Source of the DNA: Herbidospora yilanensis
Lineage (GTDB): Bacteria > Actinomycetota > Actinomycetes > Streptosporangiales > Streptosporangiaceae
Assembly: GCF_001570565.1 (NCBI RefSeq)
Contig: NZ_BBXE01000028.1
Span: forward strand, 1-64,000
Length of the DNA: 64,000 nt
Direction of reading: 5' to 3'
Notes under the pieces: generated by a model
The model's input: the letters and a program-made list of their open reading frames with translations, nothing else
What the model was told of the DNA's origin: nothing
Database searches by the model: none
Position numbers and translations under genes: made by a program
Part shown: positions 44,650 through 53,881 of the stretch, piece after piece
Position numbering within the stretch: position 1 is the stretch's first letter
Layout of the letters: each line of letters starts with the position of its first letter

Positions 44650-45429
44650 TCAATGTGGCACGGGTCGCAGTGCCCTCGGGACGGCGTTCAGGCCGGTCCG
44701 GACGGTGCGCAGCGTCATCGTCGCCCACACGTCGCCGAACGGGGTGGCGGGCAGGCCGTAGAGACGTCTGGCCCAGCGGGGCAGGCTGGCGAAGGCCACG
44801 GCGGTGATCCACGGGAAGATCGGCTTGATCAGGGTGAGCCGCGCCGGCAGCGGCGGGTTCAGCGACATCAGCAGCGGGTGGGGCGCCTCGGGCACGAACC
44901 GCAACTTCGGCCGCTCCCCCTCGATGTAGTCGCGCATCTCGCCCACCGAGTGGGGCACCTCGTCGGGTGACAGGCCGACGACCTCGGCGGCGCGGCGCCA
45001 TTCGTACACGAACCGGTCGGCCTCCTCGTCGGTGAGGGGGACCCCGGCGCGGCGGGCCGTGGACAGGTAGGAGTCGACCTCCCCGACGTGCACCCAGCGC
45101 AGCGCGTCGGGCTCGTCGAGGTGGTAGCGGTCGCCGACGTCGGGGTCGTAGGCGGTCAGGGTGGCGTGGATCTTGCGGACCCGGGAGGCGGCCTTCTCCA
45201 CCTCGGCCGCCGAGCCGTAGGTGCGCACCCGGACGAACTCGGTCGTGCGCAGGAAACGCGCCCACGCCTCGGACGGATCGAACAGGGCCGAGTTCTGGAT
45301 CACCCCGCGCATCGCCCGGGGGTGGAGGCCCTGCATCAGCAGGGCCCGGAAGCCGCCCACGAAGAGCACCGGCTCCGCCATCACCCGCCAGGTGACCGAA
45401 CCGGGCCCGAACAGCCCGTCTTGGCTCAT
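44650..45429 (-). CDS. DUF2236 (MpaB/Lcp-like oxygenase family) protein
   Basis: The 259-residue helical protein belongs to the DUF2236 family, whose characterised members (latex-clearing protein Lcp, MpaB) bind a b-type heme or are predicted oxygenases. Visible signatures are GPGSVTWRVMAEPVLFVGGFRALLMQ near the start (about residues 8-33, split), HPRAMRGVIQ, RKIHATLTAYDPD and LRWVHVGEVDSYL (about 109-121). The conserved H and R positions of the family seem present. Substrate is unknown. It is 76 bases downstream in orientation from the riboswitch region and 9 bases after nothing, lying 9 bases before the rpe stop on the same strand. Confidence 0.82.
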   Translation of the reverse strand: MSQDGLFGPGSVTWRVMAEPVLFVGGFRALLMQGLHPRAMRGVIQNSALFDPSEAWARFLRTTEFVRVRTYGSAAEVEKAASRVRKIHATLTAYDPDVGDRYHLDEPDALRWVHVGEVDSYLSTARRAGVPLTDEEADRFVYEWRRAAEVVGLSPDEVPHSVGEMRDYIEGERPKLRFVPEAPHPLLMSLNPPLPARLTLIKPIFPWITAVAFASLPRWARRLYGLPATPFGDVWATMTLRTVRTGLNAVPRALRPVPH

Positions 45430-45438
45430 GACCTCACG

Positions 45439-46098
45439 CTACGCCCCCTCGGCGAGCGCGCGAAGGGCGCGGACGGCGGCGGCGGGGTCGTCGCGGCCGT
45501 AGACGGCGTTCCCGGCCACGAAGACGTCGGCGCCCGCCTCGGCGCAGCGCTCGATCGTCTCGTCGGCCACCCCGCCGTCGACCTGGATCCAGACCTCCAG
45601 ACCGTGCTTGGAGACCAGTTGCCGGGCCCGGCGGATCTTCGGCAGCACCCCGTCGAGGAACGGCTGCCCGCCGAAGCCGGGCTCGACGGTCATCAGCAGC
45701 AGCATGTCGATCTCGGGCAGCAGGTCTTCGTAGGCGTCGACGGCCGTCGCCGGGTTCAGCGCGAACCCCGCCCGCGCGCCCTCCTTGCGGATCGCCCGGA
45801 GGGTGCGCACCGGCGCCTTGGCCGCCTCGGCGTGGATGGTCACGCTCCTGGCGCCCGCCTCGGCGTAGCCGACCGCCCACCGGTCGGGGTCTTCGATCAT
45901 GAGGTGGCAGTCGACCGGCGTCGAGACCGCCTTCAGCAGCGCCTCCACCACGGGCAGGCCGAGCGTCAGGTTGGGCACGAAGTGGTTGTCCATCACGTCG
46001 ACGTGGAGCCAGTCGGCCACTCCCGCGACCCGGGCGGCCTCGTCGGCCAGTCGGGCGAAATCGGCGGACAAAATGCTGGGCGAGATCTGTACGGCCAT
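45439..46098 (-). CDS. rpe: Ribulose-phosphate 3-epimerase
   Basis: Rpe interconverts ribulose 5-phosphate and xylulose 5-phosphate in the pentose phosphate pathway; ribulose 5-phosphate is also the RibBA substrate. The 219-residue TIM barrel has [16 protein letters not shown] at the start, [17 protein letters not shown] (about residues 31-47, metal-binding His and Asp), [12 protein letters not shown] (about 64-75), [14 protein letters not shown] (about 138-151) and [13 protein letters not shown] (about 171-183) with the second catalytic Asp. ATG at 46098. The frame stays open upstream but that region is the start of the divergent ABC gene. Confidence 0.96.
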   Translation of the reverse strand: MAVQISPSILSADFARLADEAARVAGVADWLHVDVMDNHFVPNLTLGLPVVEALLKAVSTPVDCHLMIEDPDRWAVGYAEAGARSVTIHAEAAKAPVRTLRAIRKEGARAGFALNPATAVDAYEDLLPEIDMLLLMTVEPGFGGQPFLDGVLPKIRRARQLVSKHGLEVWIQVDGGVADETIERCAEAGADVFVAGNAVYGRDDPAAAVRALRALAEGA

Positions 46099-46173
46099 GA
46101 CGCCGAAGTCTACGCGGCAAGGTTTTGTCCCCTCATGAACCTGCGGATGATCAGCGCGAACTAGCCTCGAACC

Positions 46174-47067
46174 ATGATCAGCGCATCCGGCCTGACCAAG
46201 GTCTACGGCGGCAAGACCGCCGTAGACCACGCCGACTTCACGGTGCGGCCGGGTGTGGTGACGGGCTTCCTCGGCCCGAACGGGGCGGGCAAGTCGACCG
46301 CGATGCGGCTCATCCTCGGTCTCGACCGGGCGACCTCCGGCTCGGTCACCGTCAACGGGCGCCTCTACCGCGACCTGCCCGCGCCGCTGCGCGAGGTCGG
46401 CGCGCTGCTGGAGGCCAAGGCCTGGCACGGCGGGCGGTCGGCCTACAACCACCTGCGGTTCCTGGCCCGCACCAACGGCATCCCCAACCGCCGCGTCCGC
46501 GAGGTGCTCGACATCGTCGGCCTCCACGACGTCGCCGCCAAACGCGCCAGGGGCTACTCGCTGGGCATGGGCCAGCGGCTCGGCATCGCCGCCGCCCTGC
46601 TGGGCGACCCCGCGATCCTGATGTTCGACGAGCCGGTCAACGGGCTCGACCCCGAGGGCATCCTGTGGATCCGGCGGCTGATGCAGTCGCTGGCCGCCGA
46701 GGGACGCACCGTGTTCGTCTCCAGCCACCTGATGTCGGAGATGGCGCTCACGGCCGGGCACCTGATCGTGATCGGCCGGGGCCGGATCCTGGCCGACACC
46801 CCGATGGCCGACTTCATCCCCGCCAGCCACGTGCGGGTCCGCTCCCCCGACCTGGCCGCCCTCGGCCGGGCCGTCGCCGCCGAGAACTGGCGGGCCCGCA
46901 CCGCCGAAGAGGCCCTCCTGGTGTACGGGGCGACGCCCGCCGACGTCGGCGACCTCGCCTACCGGCACGGGATCCGCATCCACGAGCTGTCGCCCGTCCA
47001 TCCGTCGCTGGAGGAGGCGTTCATGCGCCTGACGGCCGACAGCGTCGAGTTCCACGGGGGCGGTTGA
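46174..47067 (+). CDS. ABC exporter ATP-binding protein (DrrA/CcmA-like)
   Basis: The 297-residue ATPase has Walker [20 protein letters not shown] (about residues 31-49), the signature [17 protein letters not shown] (about 128-144), Walker [17 protein letters not shown] (about 149-164) and H-loop [15 protein letters not shown]. The C-terminal ~80 residues are the DrrA-like accessory domain ending in [18 protein letters not shown]. Such ATPases pair with ABC-2 permeases for export of antibiotics, peptides or lipids. It is translationally coupled to the permease gene (TGATG) and is on the strand opposite to its neighbours. A TAGCCT -10-like hexamer eight bases before the ATG suggests a leaderless message. 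Confidence 0.93.
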   Translation: MISASGLTKVYGGKTAVDHADFTVRPGVVTGFLGPNGAGKSTAMRLILGLDRATSGSVTVNGRLYRDLPAPLREVGALLEAKAWHGGRSAYNHLRFLARTNGIPNRRVREVLDIVGLHDVAAKRARGYSLGMGQRLGIAAALLGDPAILMFDEPVNGLDPEGILWIRRLMQSLAAEGRTVFVSSHLMSEMALTAGHLIVIGRGRILADTPMADFIPASHVRVRSPDLAALGRAVAAENWRARTAEEALLVYGATPADVGDLAYRHGIRIHELSPVHPSLEEAFMRLTADSVEFHGGG

Positions 47068-47855
47068 TGGTCCTCCGGAAGGCCACCTTCGCGGGAGCCG
47101 TGGCCGGGGAGTGGATCAAGATCTGGACCGTGCGGTCGACGTTGTGGACCATGTTCTCCACCGTCGTGGTGACCGTGGGGCTGTCGTCGCTGCTGGCGCT
47201 GGCGTACACGTTGTCCTACGACCGGCTCGGCTTCCGGGCCCGGCTGGCCTTCGACCCGGTCGCCTACGGGCTGGCCGGGCTGAACTTCGGGGTGATCACC
47301 CTGGGCGTGCTCGGGGTGCTGGCGGTCTCGACCGAGTTCTCGTCGGGGCTCATGCGGACCTCGCTCTCCGCCGTGCCGCGCCGCTCGCGCCTGCTGGCCG
47401 CCAAGGCCGTCGTGCTGGCCGTGATCGCGCTGGCCGTGGGGCTGATCTCGTCGTTCGCGGCGTTCTTCGCCTCGCAGGCGATCTTCTCGATGCGGCGGCT
47501 CGGCGTCGGGATCGGCGACCCCGAGGTGCTGCGCGCGGTCACCGGCGGCGGGCTCTACCTCACGCTGATCGCGCTGATCTCGCTCGGCGCGGGGGCGATC
47601 GTGCGGCACACCGCCGGGGCGATCACGTCGGTGCTCGGGGTGCTGTTCGTGGCGCCGATCTTCGGGGTGTTCCTGCCGGAGGACTGGGGGCGTACCGTCC
47701 AGAAGTTCCTGCCCCCGGCGGCCGGGAGCGCGATCCTGACCACCCGCGAGACGCCGGTCACCCTGCCGCCGTGGCAGGGGTTCGGCGTCTTCGCGGGTTA
47801 CACGGCCCTGGTGCTCCTGGTCGCGTTCGTGTTGTTCAGGCGTCGCGACGTCTGA
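47067..47855 (+). CDS. ABC-2 type exporter permease
   Basis: A 262-residue membrane protein with six hydrophobic segments, among them [59 protein letters not shown] and [10 protein letters not shown] near the C-terminus. [26 protein letters not shown] (about residues 89-114, split) is the cytoplasmic segment typical of this permease class. Partner of the preceding ATPase; exported substrate unknown. Its last 20 bases overlap the convergent rsmB gene. Confidence 0.9.
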   Translation: MVLRKATFAGAVAGEWIKIWTVRSTLWTMFSTVVVTVGLSSLLALAYTLSYDRLGFRARLAFDPVAYGLAGLNFGVITLGVLGVLAVSTEFSSGLMRTSLSAVPRRSRLLAAKAVVLAVIALAVGLISSFAAFFASQAIFSMRRLGVGIGDPEVLRAVTGGGLYLTLIALISLGAGAIVRHTAGAITSVLGVLFVAPIFGVFLPEDWGRTVQKFLPPAAGSAILTTRETPVTLPPWQGFGVFAGYTALVLLVAFVLFRRRDV

Positions 47856-49245
47856 GCAGCGCCAGGAACATGGCGTCGGTGCCGTGGCGGTGCGGCCAGA
47901 ACTGGGCGTAGGGGCCGTCGCCGAGCCCCGGGACCTCGGGCAGGTAGGCGCGGGCGTCGAGCGTCTCGGCCAGGTCGGCCATGTCGCCCACGACGGCCCG
48001 GGTCTCGGCGATGTGGGGCGAGCAGGTCACGTAGGCGACCACGCCGCCCGGCCGGACCGCCCTCAGCGCCGACCGCAGCAGCGTGCGCTGCAGCGCGGTG
48101 AGCTCGGGGATGCCGCGCTGGTCACGCCGCCACCGGGCCTCCGGACGGCGCCGCAGCGCCCCCAGGCCGGTGCACGGCGCGTCGAGCAGAACGCGGTCGA
48201 ACACACCCTCCCGCCAGGGCGGGTTGGTGCCGTCGGCCACCACGACGGTGGCCTCCTTGGTCGCCTGCCAGGCCAGCCGGGCGCGGTGTTCCTGCGAGTC
48301 GCCCGCGAGCAGCCGCGCGCCGGTCTGCGTCGCGATCGCGTCGAGCAGGCCCGCCTTGCCGCCGGGGCCCGCGCACATGTCGAGCCAGGTCCCGTCGCGG
48401 TCGTCGAGCGGCACCCGGGTCAGGGCCAGGGCGACGAGCTGGCTGGCCTCGTCCTGCACCGCCGCGCGCTGCTCGCCGACCGCCTTGAGCTGGCCGGGGT
48501 CGCCCTCGGTCAGGTAGGCGCCGTAGGGCGAGTAGGGGGCGGGCTCGGCGCCGGCGTCGACGAGCTCGTCGATGGTCGCGCGGCCCGGCCGGGCCACCAG
48601 GGCCACCCGGGGCCGCTCGTTGTCGGCCTCCAGGACCTTGGCGGTCTCGTCGATCGAGCCGCCGACGGCGTCGCGCAGGGCGGTGACGATCCACTTCGGG
48701 TGGCTGTAGGTGACGGCCAGATGGCCGATCGGGTCGTCTTCGACCGGCGGCGCGACCGCCTTCAGCCACTCGTCGAGCGAACGCTGGCTGACCTTGCGCA
48801 GGATCGCGTTGGCGAACCGCGACGGCCCCTGGCCGACCCGCAGCCGGACCAGGTCGATCGTGGCCGAGACGGCGGCGTGGGCCGGGATGCGGGTGCGCAG
48901 GAGCTGGTGGACGCCCAGCCGCATGGCGTCGAGGAGCGGCGGGTCGATCTCCTCCGGCGGGCGGTCGCTGCAGGCGGCGATCACCTCGTCGTAGGTGCCC
49001 AGACCCCGCAGGGTGCCGTAGGCCAGCTCGGTCGCGAGGGCGGCGTCGCGGCCGGTGATGTCACGCTGCCGCAACATCTGCGGCAGCAGCAGGTTGGCGT
49101 AGGCGTCGCGCTCGTCGACGGCCCTCATCAGGTCGTACGCCGCGTTTCTTGCCTCGTCACGGACGGGCTTGGGGGGCCTCGGAGGGCCGCCGCGCCGACC
49201 GGTGGAGCGGGCCCGTCCTGAGGGGTTGTTGCCCCGGTTCGTCAT
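47836..49245 (-). CDS. rsmB: 16S rRNA (cytosine967-C5)-methyltransferase RsmB
   Basis: RsmB (Sun/Fmu) methylates C967 of 16S rRNA. The 469-residue protein starts with a basic, Gly/Pro-rich tail, then a NusB-like domain (ARNAAYDLMRAVDERDAYANLLLP; LATELAYGTLRGLGTYD, about residues 67-83), then the methyltransferase domain: LDMCAGPGGKAGLLDA (about 291-306), DRVLLDAPCTGLGALRRRPEARW (about 349-371, with the PC catalytic pair) and VAYVTCSPHIAET (second cysteine). It follows fmt by 48 bases in the def-fmt-rsmB order and overlaps the 3' end of the convergent ABC permease gene. Confidence 0.96.
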   Translation of the reverse strand: MTNRGNNPSGRARSTGRRGGPPRPPKPVRDEARNAAYDLMRAVDERDAYANLLLPQMLRQRDITGRDAALATELAYGTLRGLGTYDEVIAACSDRPPEEIDPPLLDAMRLGVHQLLRTRIPAHAAVSATIDLVRLRVGQGPSRFANAILRKVSQRSLDEWLKAVAPPVEDDPIGHLAVTYSHPKWIVTALRDAVGGSIDETAKVLEADNERPRVALVARPGRATIDELVDAGAEPAPYSPYGAYLTEGDPGQLKAVGEQRAAVQDEASQLVALALTRVPLDDRDGTWLDMCAGPGGKAGLLDAIATQTGARLLAGDSQEHRARLAWQATKEATVVVADGTNPPWREGVFDRVLLDAPCTGLGALRRRPEARWRRDQRGIPELTALQRTLLRSALRAVRPGGVVAYVTCSPHIAETRAVVGDMADLAETLDARAYLPEVPGLGDGPYAQFWPHRHGTDAMFLALLRRRDA

Positions 49246-49293
49246 CTGGCGGTTGCCTTTGGTTGGTGGTGGCGAGCGATCATCCAGGGTAGC

Positions 49294-50220
49294 TCAGCCC
49301 AGGTGGTCGCCTTCCCCGATTCGGGCACCGCGGGCCCAATCGCCCGCCGTCATGGGCTTCTTCCCCTCGGCCTTCACCTCGCCGAGCAGAACGGGGTGGC
49401 TGGCCGTGCCGGCCCAGACCCGGTTCTTCTGGACGCGGATCTCTCCCGGCGCCAGCTTCTCGGCGTCGGGGGCCGGGGTGACCGGGCCCAGTTTGAGCCG
49501 GTGGCCGCGGAACTCGGTCCAGGCGCCGGGATTGGGCGTGCAGGCCCGGACGAGCCGGTCGACCCGGAGGGCCGGGGCGGTCCAGTCGACCCGGGCGTCG
49601 TCGACCTGGATCTTGGGAGCCAGGCTGACCCCCTCGGCGGGCTGCGGGCGCGCTTCGAGGGTGCCGTCTTCGATGCCGTCGATCGTGGCGGCCAGCAGGC
49701 CGGCGCCCGACTCGGCCAGCCGCGCCAGCAGCTCGCCGCTGCTGTCGGACGGCCGTATCTCCTCGGTCACCACCCCGAACACCGGACCGGCGTCGAGCTC
49801 CTTGACGATCCGGAACGTGGCCGCGCCGGTGATCTCGTCGCCGTGGAGCACGGCGTGCTGGACGGGGGCCGCGCCGCGCCAGGCCGGCAGCAGCGAGAAG
49901 TGCAGGTTGACCCAGCCGTGGACCGGGATGTCGAGCGCCGCCTGCGGCAGCAGCGCGCCGTAGGCGACCACCGGGCAGCAGTCGGGCGCGATCTCCCGCA
50001 GCCGGTCGAGGAACACCGGGTCGCCGGCCTTCGCGGGCTTCAGCACCTCGACGCCCGCCTCGGCGGCGAGCTCGGCGACCGGGCTGGGATGGAGCCTGCG
50101 GCCGCGCCCCGACTGGGCGTCGGGCCGGGTCACCACGGCCGCCACCTCGTGACGGGAGGCCAGCAGTGCCCGCAGCGACGGGAGCGCGGTCTCGGGGGTG
50201 CCCGCGAAGACGAGACGCAC
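49294..50220 (-). CDS. fmt: Methionyl-tRNA formyltransferase
   Basis: Fmt formylates the initiator Met-tRNA with 10-formyl-tetrahydrofolate. The 308-residue protein begins at GTG ([19 protein letters not shown]). It has [53 protein letters not shown]-type sequence (about residues 88-125) with the catalytic Asn-His and the SLLP loop, and [12 protein letters not shown]. The C-terminal OB domain binds tRNA. It overlaps def by one base (TAGTG), so deformylase and formyltransferase are made together. Confidence 0.97.
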   Translation of the reverse strand: MRLVFAGTPETALPSLRALLASRHEVAAVVTRPDAQSGRGRRLHPSPVAELAAEAGVEVLKPAKAGDPVFLDRLREIAPDCCPVVAYGALLPQAALDIPVHGWVNLHFSLLPAWRGAAPVQHAVLHGDEITGAATFRIVKELDAGPVFGVVTEEIRPSDSSGELLARLAESGAGLLAATIDGIEDGTLEARPQPAEGVSLAPKIQVDDARVDWTAPALRVDRLVRACTPNPGAWTEFRGHRLKLGPVTPAPDAEKLAPGEIRVQKNRVWAGTASHPVLLGEVKAEGKKPMTAGDWARGARIGEGDHLG

Positions 50221-50768
50221 TAGATCGCCCTCCCGAACGTGGCGTGCGGCGAGAACTTCACGACCGGGGCCGACAGGCCACTCCACTCGGCCTCGCGGAC
50301 CGCCTTCATCGCGAGCTTGCGCTGCTTGGCGTCCATGCGGTCGACGAACAGGATGCCGTCGAGGTGGTCGGTCTCGTGCTGCAGGCAGCGGGCCATCAGG
50401 TCGGTGCCCTCGATCGTGACCGGGTCGCCGTGCATGTTGAAGCCCCTGGCGACCGCGCGGATCGCGCGCGGCGTCGGGAAGGCCAGGCCGGGGAAGGACA
50501 GGCAGCCCTCCTCGCCCTCCTCGTCGCACTCGTCACCAAGGTCGAGGACCGGGTTCACCAGATGGCCGACCACGTCGTCGATGTTGTAGGTGAAGACGCG
50601 GAGCCCGACGCCGATCTGCGGGGCGGCGAGGCCGGCGCCCGGGGCGTCCATCATCGTGTCGGTCAGGTCTTTGACGAGCTTGCGCAGTTCCTTGTCGAAG
50701 GTCTTCACCGGCTCCGCCGGAGTGCGCAACACGGGGTCGCCGAACAGGCGGATCGGCTGAACTGCCAC
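50220..50768 (-). CDS. def: Peptide deformylase
   Basis: Def removes the formyl group from new proteins. The 182-residue metalloenzyme has the three motifs of the family: [12 protein letters not shown] (about residues 44-55), [11 protein letters not shown] (about 87-97, metal-binding Cys) and [18 protein letters not shown] (about 128-145, HExxH-type HETDH). The CLSFP variant (Phe for the usual Ser) places it in the actinobacterial type. GTG start with AAGGAG eight bases upstream. First gene of def-fmt-rsmB. Confidence 0.97.
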   Translation of the reverse strand: MAVQPIRLFGDPVLRTPAEPVKTFDKELRKLVKDLTDTMMDAPGAGLAAPQIGVGLRVFTYNIDDVVGHLVNPVLDLGDECDEEGEEGCLSFPGLAFPTPRAIRAVARGFNMHGDPVTIEGTDLMARCLQHETDHLDGILFVDRMDAKQRKLAMKAVREAEWSGLSAPVVKFSPHATFGRAI

Positions 50769-50813
50769 CAGAAGGCTCCTTGGACTAGGGATCAGCCCAG
50801 TTTAAGGGCGCTC

Positions 50814-52043
50814 TCAGCGCGACCGGGTCTTCATCGCCGCCTTGCGGGCGGCCTTGGCGACCACGACGTCGGGATGGTTCTTGCCGAGCAGTTCGAGCAC
50901 GGCCAGCGCGTCGGGATGGTCGGCCGCGCCCATGATGGGCACCAGGCTGAGCAGGTCGTCGCCGAGCACGTCGAGGTCGCCGCCCTTGGCCGGGGCGCCC
51001 AGGTAGAGCAGGGCGGCCAGGGTGTCGACGGCCACCCAGGCGCCGTCGGCCTCGCCGAGGGCCGGGGCGTCGAAGTCGCGCACGCCCAGCCAGGCGGCGG
51101 CGTAGCGCCACATCAGCGGCTCGTCGAGCGCCTCCCGCACGGCCGGGGCGGCCTCCGGGCCGAGCTCTTCGAGGATGGTGCCGGCGGTGCCGCGCTGGGC
51201 GGCGTTGCCGGTCGCGGCGATCTTGATCAGGTCGCGGGCCGCCTCTTCGGGGGCCCGCCGCTCCAGCCACAGGCTGGCCGCGCTCGCCGACGCCTTCCCG
51301 GCGATCAGCGCGTCGATGAGCTCGCCGGCGGTCAGCAGGGCCAGGCCCTCGATCTCGCTCAGCGAGGGGGCGTCGTGGCCTTCGCGCAGCAGGTCGCGGC
51401 GGACCGCCCACACGCCGATCGGGGTGAGCCGCACCGAGTCGGCCCCCGCGGACTCGATCAGCCCGCAGTAGGCCAGCAGCTCCATCGCCGCGGCCAGCTC
51501 GGCCGGCAGGGCCAGGCGCAGCCGCCGCAGCTCCTGGAGCCCGGCCTCGCAGCCGACTTCGTGGGCCTGGAGGATCCCGGTCGTGAGCAGCGGCACCGCC
51601 ATGCCCTCGCGCACCGAGTACATCGTGGCCAGGATCTCGGTCAGGTGCTCGTCGACGACGGCCGAGCCGGTCAGCCCCTGCTCGTCGGTCCGGTCGAGCA
51701 CGTCCATGACGACGCCGTCCCAGAACTCCATCGTGTCGCGCACCCCGGGCCCCGGCCGGGCGCCCTCGGGGGTGATCTCGATGAGGCGGCCGTTGACCGC
51801 CACGATCCACAACAGCCGCAGGCGGTCGGCCTTCAGGCCGAGGTCGTGGACGACCTGGGCGGCGTCACCCGGCCGGAGGGTGTGATCGTCGGCGACGGGG
51901 CGGGTGCCGGTCCAGGCGGCGAGGCGGGCCGCGTCGCGTACCAGGGGGACCGCCCGCACCTGAGCGGCGAGCTCGTCGTCGAGCGCCAGCTCGACCGGCG
52001 GGAAGGTGAGCACGTCGCTGTCGAGGATCGCTGAACCTGGCAT
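50814..52043 (-). CDS. Uncharacterised protein, shorter member of a paralogous pair
   Basis: A 409-residue, cytoplasmic, strongly acidic and mostly helical protein that I cannot assign to a known function. It has no signal peptide or membrane segment. Central residues RLTPIGVWAVRRDLLREG (about 205-222) resemble a winged-helix end. The C-terminal third has HEAT-like helical pairs (IAATGNAAQRGTAGTILEELG; MWRYAAAWLGVRDFDAPAL) and ends with a basic helix DVVVAKAARKAAMKTRSR. It is homologous over its whole length to the following gene: VPLVRDAARLAAW matches VPLLRDAHTVVAW, TGSAVVDEHL matches TGSAVVDKEV, and the basic tail matches. It lies 45 bases upstream of the def start on the same strand. Confidence 0.8.
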   Translation of the reverse strand: MPGSAILDSDVLTFPPVELALDDELAAQVRAVPLVRDAARLAAWTGTRPVADDHTLRPGDAAQVVHDLGLKADRLRLLWIVAVNGRLIEITPEGARPGPGVRDTMEFWDGVVMDVLDRTDEQGLTGSAVVDEHLTEILATMYSVREGMAVPLLTTGILQAHEVGCEAGLQELRRLRLALPAELAAAMELLAYCGLIESAGADSVRLTPIGVWAVRRDLLREGHDAPSLSEIEGLALLTAGELIDALIAGKASASAASLWLERRAPEEAARDLIKIAATGNAAQRGTAGTILEELGPEAAPAVREALDEPLMWRYAAAWLGVRDFDAPALGEADGAWVAVDTLAALLYLGAPAKGGDLDVLGDDLLSLVPIMGAADHPDALAVLELLGKNHPDVVVAKAARKAAMKTRSR

Positions 52044-52066
52044 TCCTGCAACTTACTCCACACTGG

Positions 52067-53752
52067 TTACCTGATACCCCGCGAACGAGCCTTGAAGGCG
52101 GCCTTCCTGGCGGCCTTGGCGGCGTTCCGGTCGGGCAGGGTGTGGCCGAGCAGTTCGAGCACCTGCACGACGTCGGGGTGCTCCACCTTCCACATGTCCT
52201 CGATCACCTCGGGCGACGGCCCGGAGGCGGCCATGTTCTCGGCGAACGACTCGGGGTCGGCCTCGGCCGCCGGGATCGCCAGGGCGAGCATGTCGACGCT
52301 GACCCAGAGCATCTCGTCTTCGGTCAGCGGCGGCGCGCCCAGCCGGCGGGCCGACAACCAGTGGATGACATGGGGCCGCAGCTCCGGGTCGGACAGGTAG
52401 CGCCGGACGGCGGGCTCGGCCTCGAACCCCAGCCGGTCGACGATCGTGACGGCCACCCCGCGCACCTCGGCCGGCGCCCCGACGACCGCTTCGAGCAGCT
52501 CCCCGGCGGCCTCGGCGGGCGACCGGGCGCCCAGCCACCGGACGATGTCGGGCTCGGCCGCCTCGGGGGTGACGCCGTCGGACAACAACCCCGCGATGAG
52601 CCCGCTCGCGTCGCCCTCGGCCAGGTCGGGCGCGATGGGCGCGTCGAGGCCGAGCTCGGCGTACATCTCGCGGATCCCCCACATGCCGTGAGGGGTCAGC
52701 ACGAGACCCTCGTCGGTTATGGCGACGGTGCCCGCGGCGACGAGCCCTTCGAGGGCCTCGGTCAGGTCGCCGACCGGCCCGTCGTCGGCCACCTCGCTGA
52801 GGTAGTCGCCCACGGCCTCGACCGGGACCGGGACCTGGAGCCGGTAGAGCAGGTCGTGGATGGCGTAGACCTCCTTGTCGACCACCGCCGACCCGGTGAC
52901 CTCGCCGCGGTCTTCGCCCAGGAACTCGACCAGCCCCACCCAGAGGTCGAGCACGTCTTCGTCGGCCCGCTCCTCAAGGGCGCGGAACCCCGCCTCGGCG
53001 CTGACCCGGACGCCGTCGAGCTCGGCGAGCCCGAGCTCCAGCGCCAGCCCCCAGGCGACCGACGGCCGGGCCACCCCCTGGCCCGCGAGCTCTCTGGCGT
53101 CTTTGACCCTGAGGGCCTTGCGGGTGGTCGCGGTCGCGCCGTTCCCGACCATCCAGGCCACGACGGTGTGGGCGTCGCGCAGCAGCGGCACCTCGCGCAC
53201 CATCGTGGCGACCTCACCCGGCGCGGCCAGCCGCACGGGCGGCAGCGGCGCGCAGCCGGGGCAGTCGCAGTCTTCGTCGAGGGTGAGGCTGCGCCCCTGC
53301 CCGAGCCGCGGCGCGGCGTCGTCGACACCCGGCTCGATGAGCTCGAAGGTGTCGGCGCCGATGACACTGAAGATGCTCTTGGCCATGCCGAACTTGGACG
53401 AGTCGGCCAGCGCGGCCGGCATCAGCGGCCCCACCCGGTCGAGCGTGGCCCGCATCTCGGCGGCGGTCGGGCCGTCGACCTCACCGGTGGCGGCCAGGAA
53501 GTCGACGAGCGAGTGGGCGGCCGCGACGGTTCCCGGCGCGCTGTCGGGCGGGGTGATCACCTTGCGGGGATAGATCTCCAGCAGCAGTTCCTCGAAAGTG
53601 GCGGGCCGGAAATCCCCCGGCGCGGCGACCTCCAGGTAGTCACTGGCGTAGTCGCACAGCAGCCTGACCTCATCGGCATCGGGAGTGACGCCGTTCTCGT
53701 GCCCCCAGACACGCAGGCCGTCGATGGCCCGGTTCACCCATTCGATCGACAC
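52067..53752 (-). CDS. Uncharacterised protein, longer member of a paralogous pair
   Basis: A 561-residue acidic protein of unknown function. Residues 1 to about 165 are not present in the shorter neighbour and end in the cysteine cluster DEDCDCPGCAPLPPVRL (about 158-174), a possible metal site. From there the protein aligns with the shorter paralogue throughout, including LTPHGMWGIREMYAELGL (winged-helix-like), WLGARSPAEAAGELLEAVVG, LWVSVDMLALAIP and the basic tail AAKAARKAAFKARSRG. GTG start with weak ribosome site; 23 bases separate it from the shorter paralogue, so the two are probably cotranscribed. A similar Ala/Lys/Arg tail occurs in other large actinomycete proteins as far as I recall, but I cannot name the family with confidence. 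Confidence 0.8.
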   Translation of the reverse strand: MSIEWVNRAIDGLRVWGHENGVTPDADEVRLLCDYASDYLEVAAPGDFRPATFEELLLEIYPRKVITPPDSAPGTVAAAHSLVDFLAATGEVDGPTAAEMRATLDRVGPLMPAALADSSKFGMAKSIFSVIGADTFELIEPGVDDAAPRLGQGRSLTLDEDCDCPGCAPLPPVRLAAPGEVATMVREVPLLRDAHTVVAWMVGNGATATTRKALRVKDARELAGQGVARPSVAWGLALELGLAELDGVRVSAEAGFRALEERADEDVLDLWVGLVEFLGEDRGEVTGSAVVDKEVYAIHDLLYRLQVPVPVEAVGDYLSEVADDGPVGDLTEALEGLVAAGTVAITDEGLVLTPHGMWGIREMYAELGLDAPIAPDLAEGDASGLIAGLLSDGVTPEAAEPDIVRWLGARSPAEAAGELLEAVVGAPAEVRGVAVTIVDRLGFEAEPAVRRYLSDPELRPHVIHWLSARRLGAPPLTEDEMLWVSVDMLALAIPAAEADPESFAENMAASGPSPEVIEDMWKVEHPDVVQVLELLGHTLPDRNAAKAARKAAFKARSRGIR

Positions 53753-53812
53753 AGGGAGACGCTAACGGGTTACTGACCGCATCGCGAATCGACGCCCTCG
53801 CCCCTAGATCAG

Positions 53813-53862
53813 GTCACAGCAGTTCAACCACCCCGATCCCCACCCTGACCACCTCGGAGACC
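53813..53862 (-). repeat. Degenerate second copy of the priA 3' end
   Basis: These 50 bases match the last 50 bases of the priA region (53881-53930) at 37 of 50 positions with no gaps, 68 bases apart. The match includes the stop codon: priA ends EVVRVDIDPLDLL-stop, and the copy, in a different frame from priA, reads EVVRVGIGVVELL-stop. It lies in the 130-bp gap between priA and the unknown-protein pair. Nothing else was recognised in this gap. Confidence 0.6.
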
Positions 53863-53881
53863 CGCCTCCTGGATCCGTCCG

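Noticed and set aside
45439-47055. 538-codon frame in which rpe appears as the C-terminal half of a larger protein
   Set aside because: The N-terminal part is antisense to the ABC ATPase; rpe has its normal start at 46,098.
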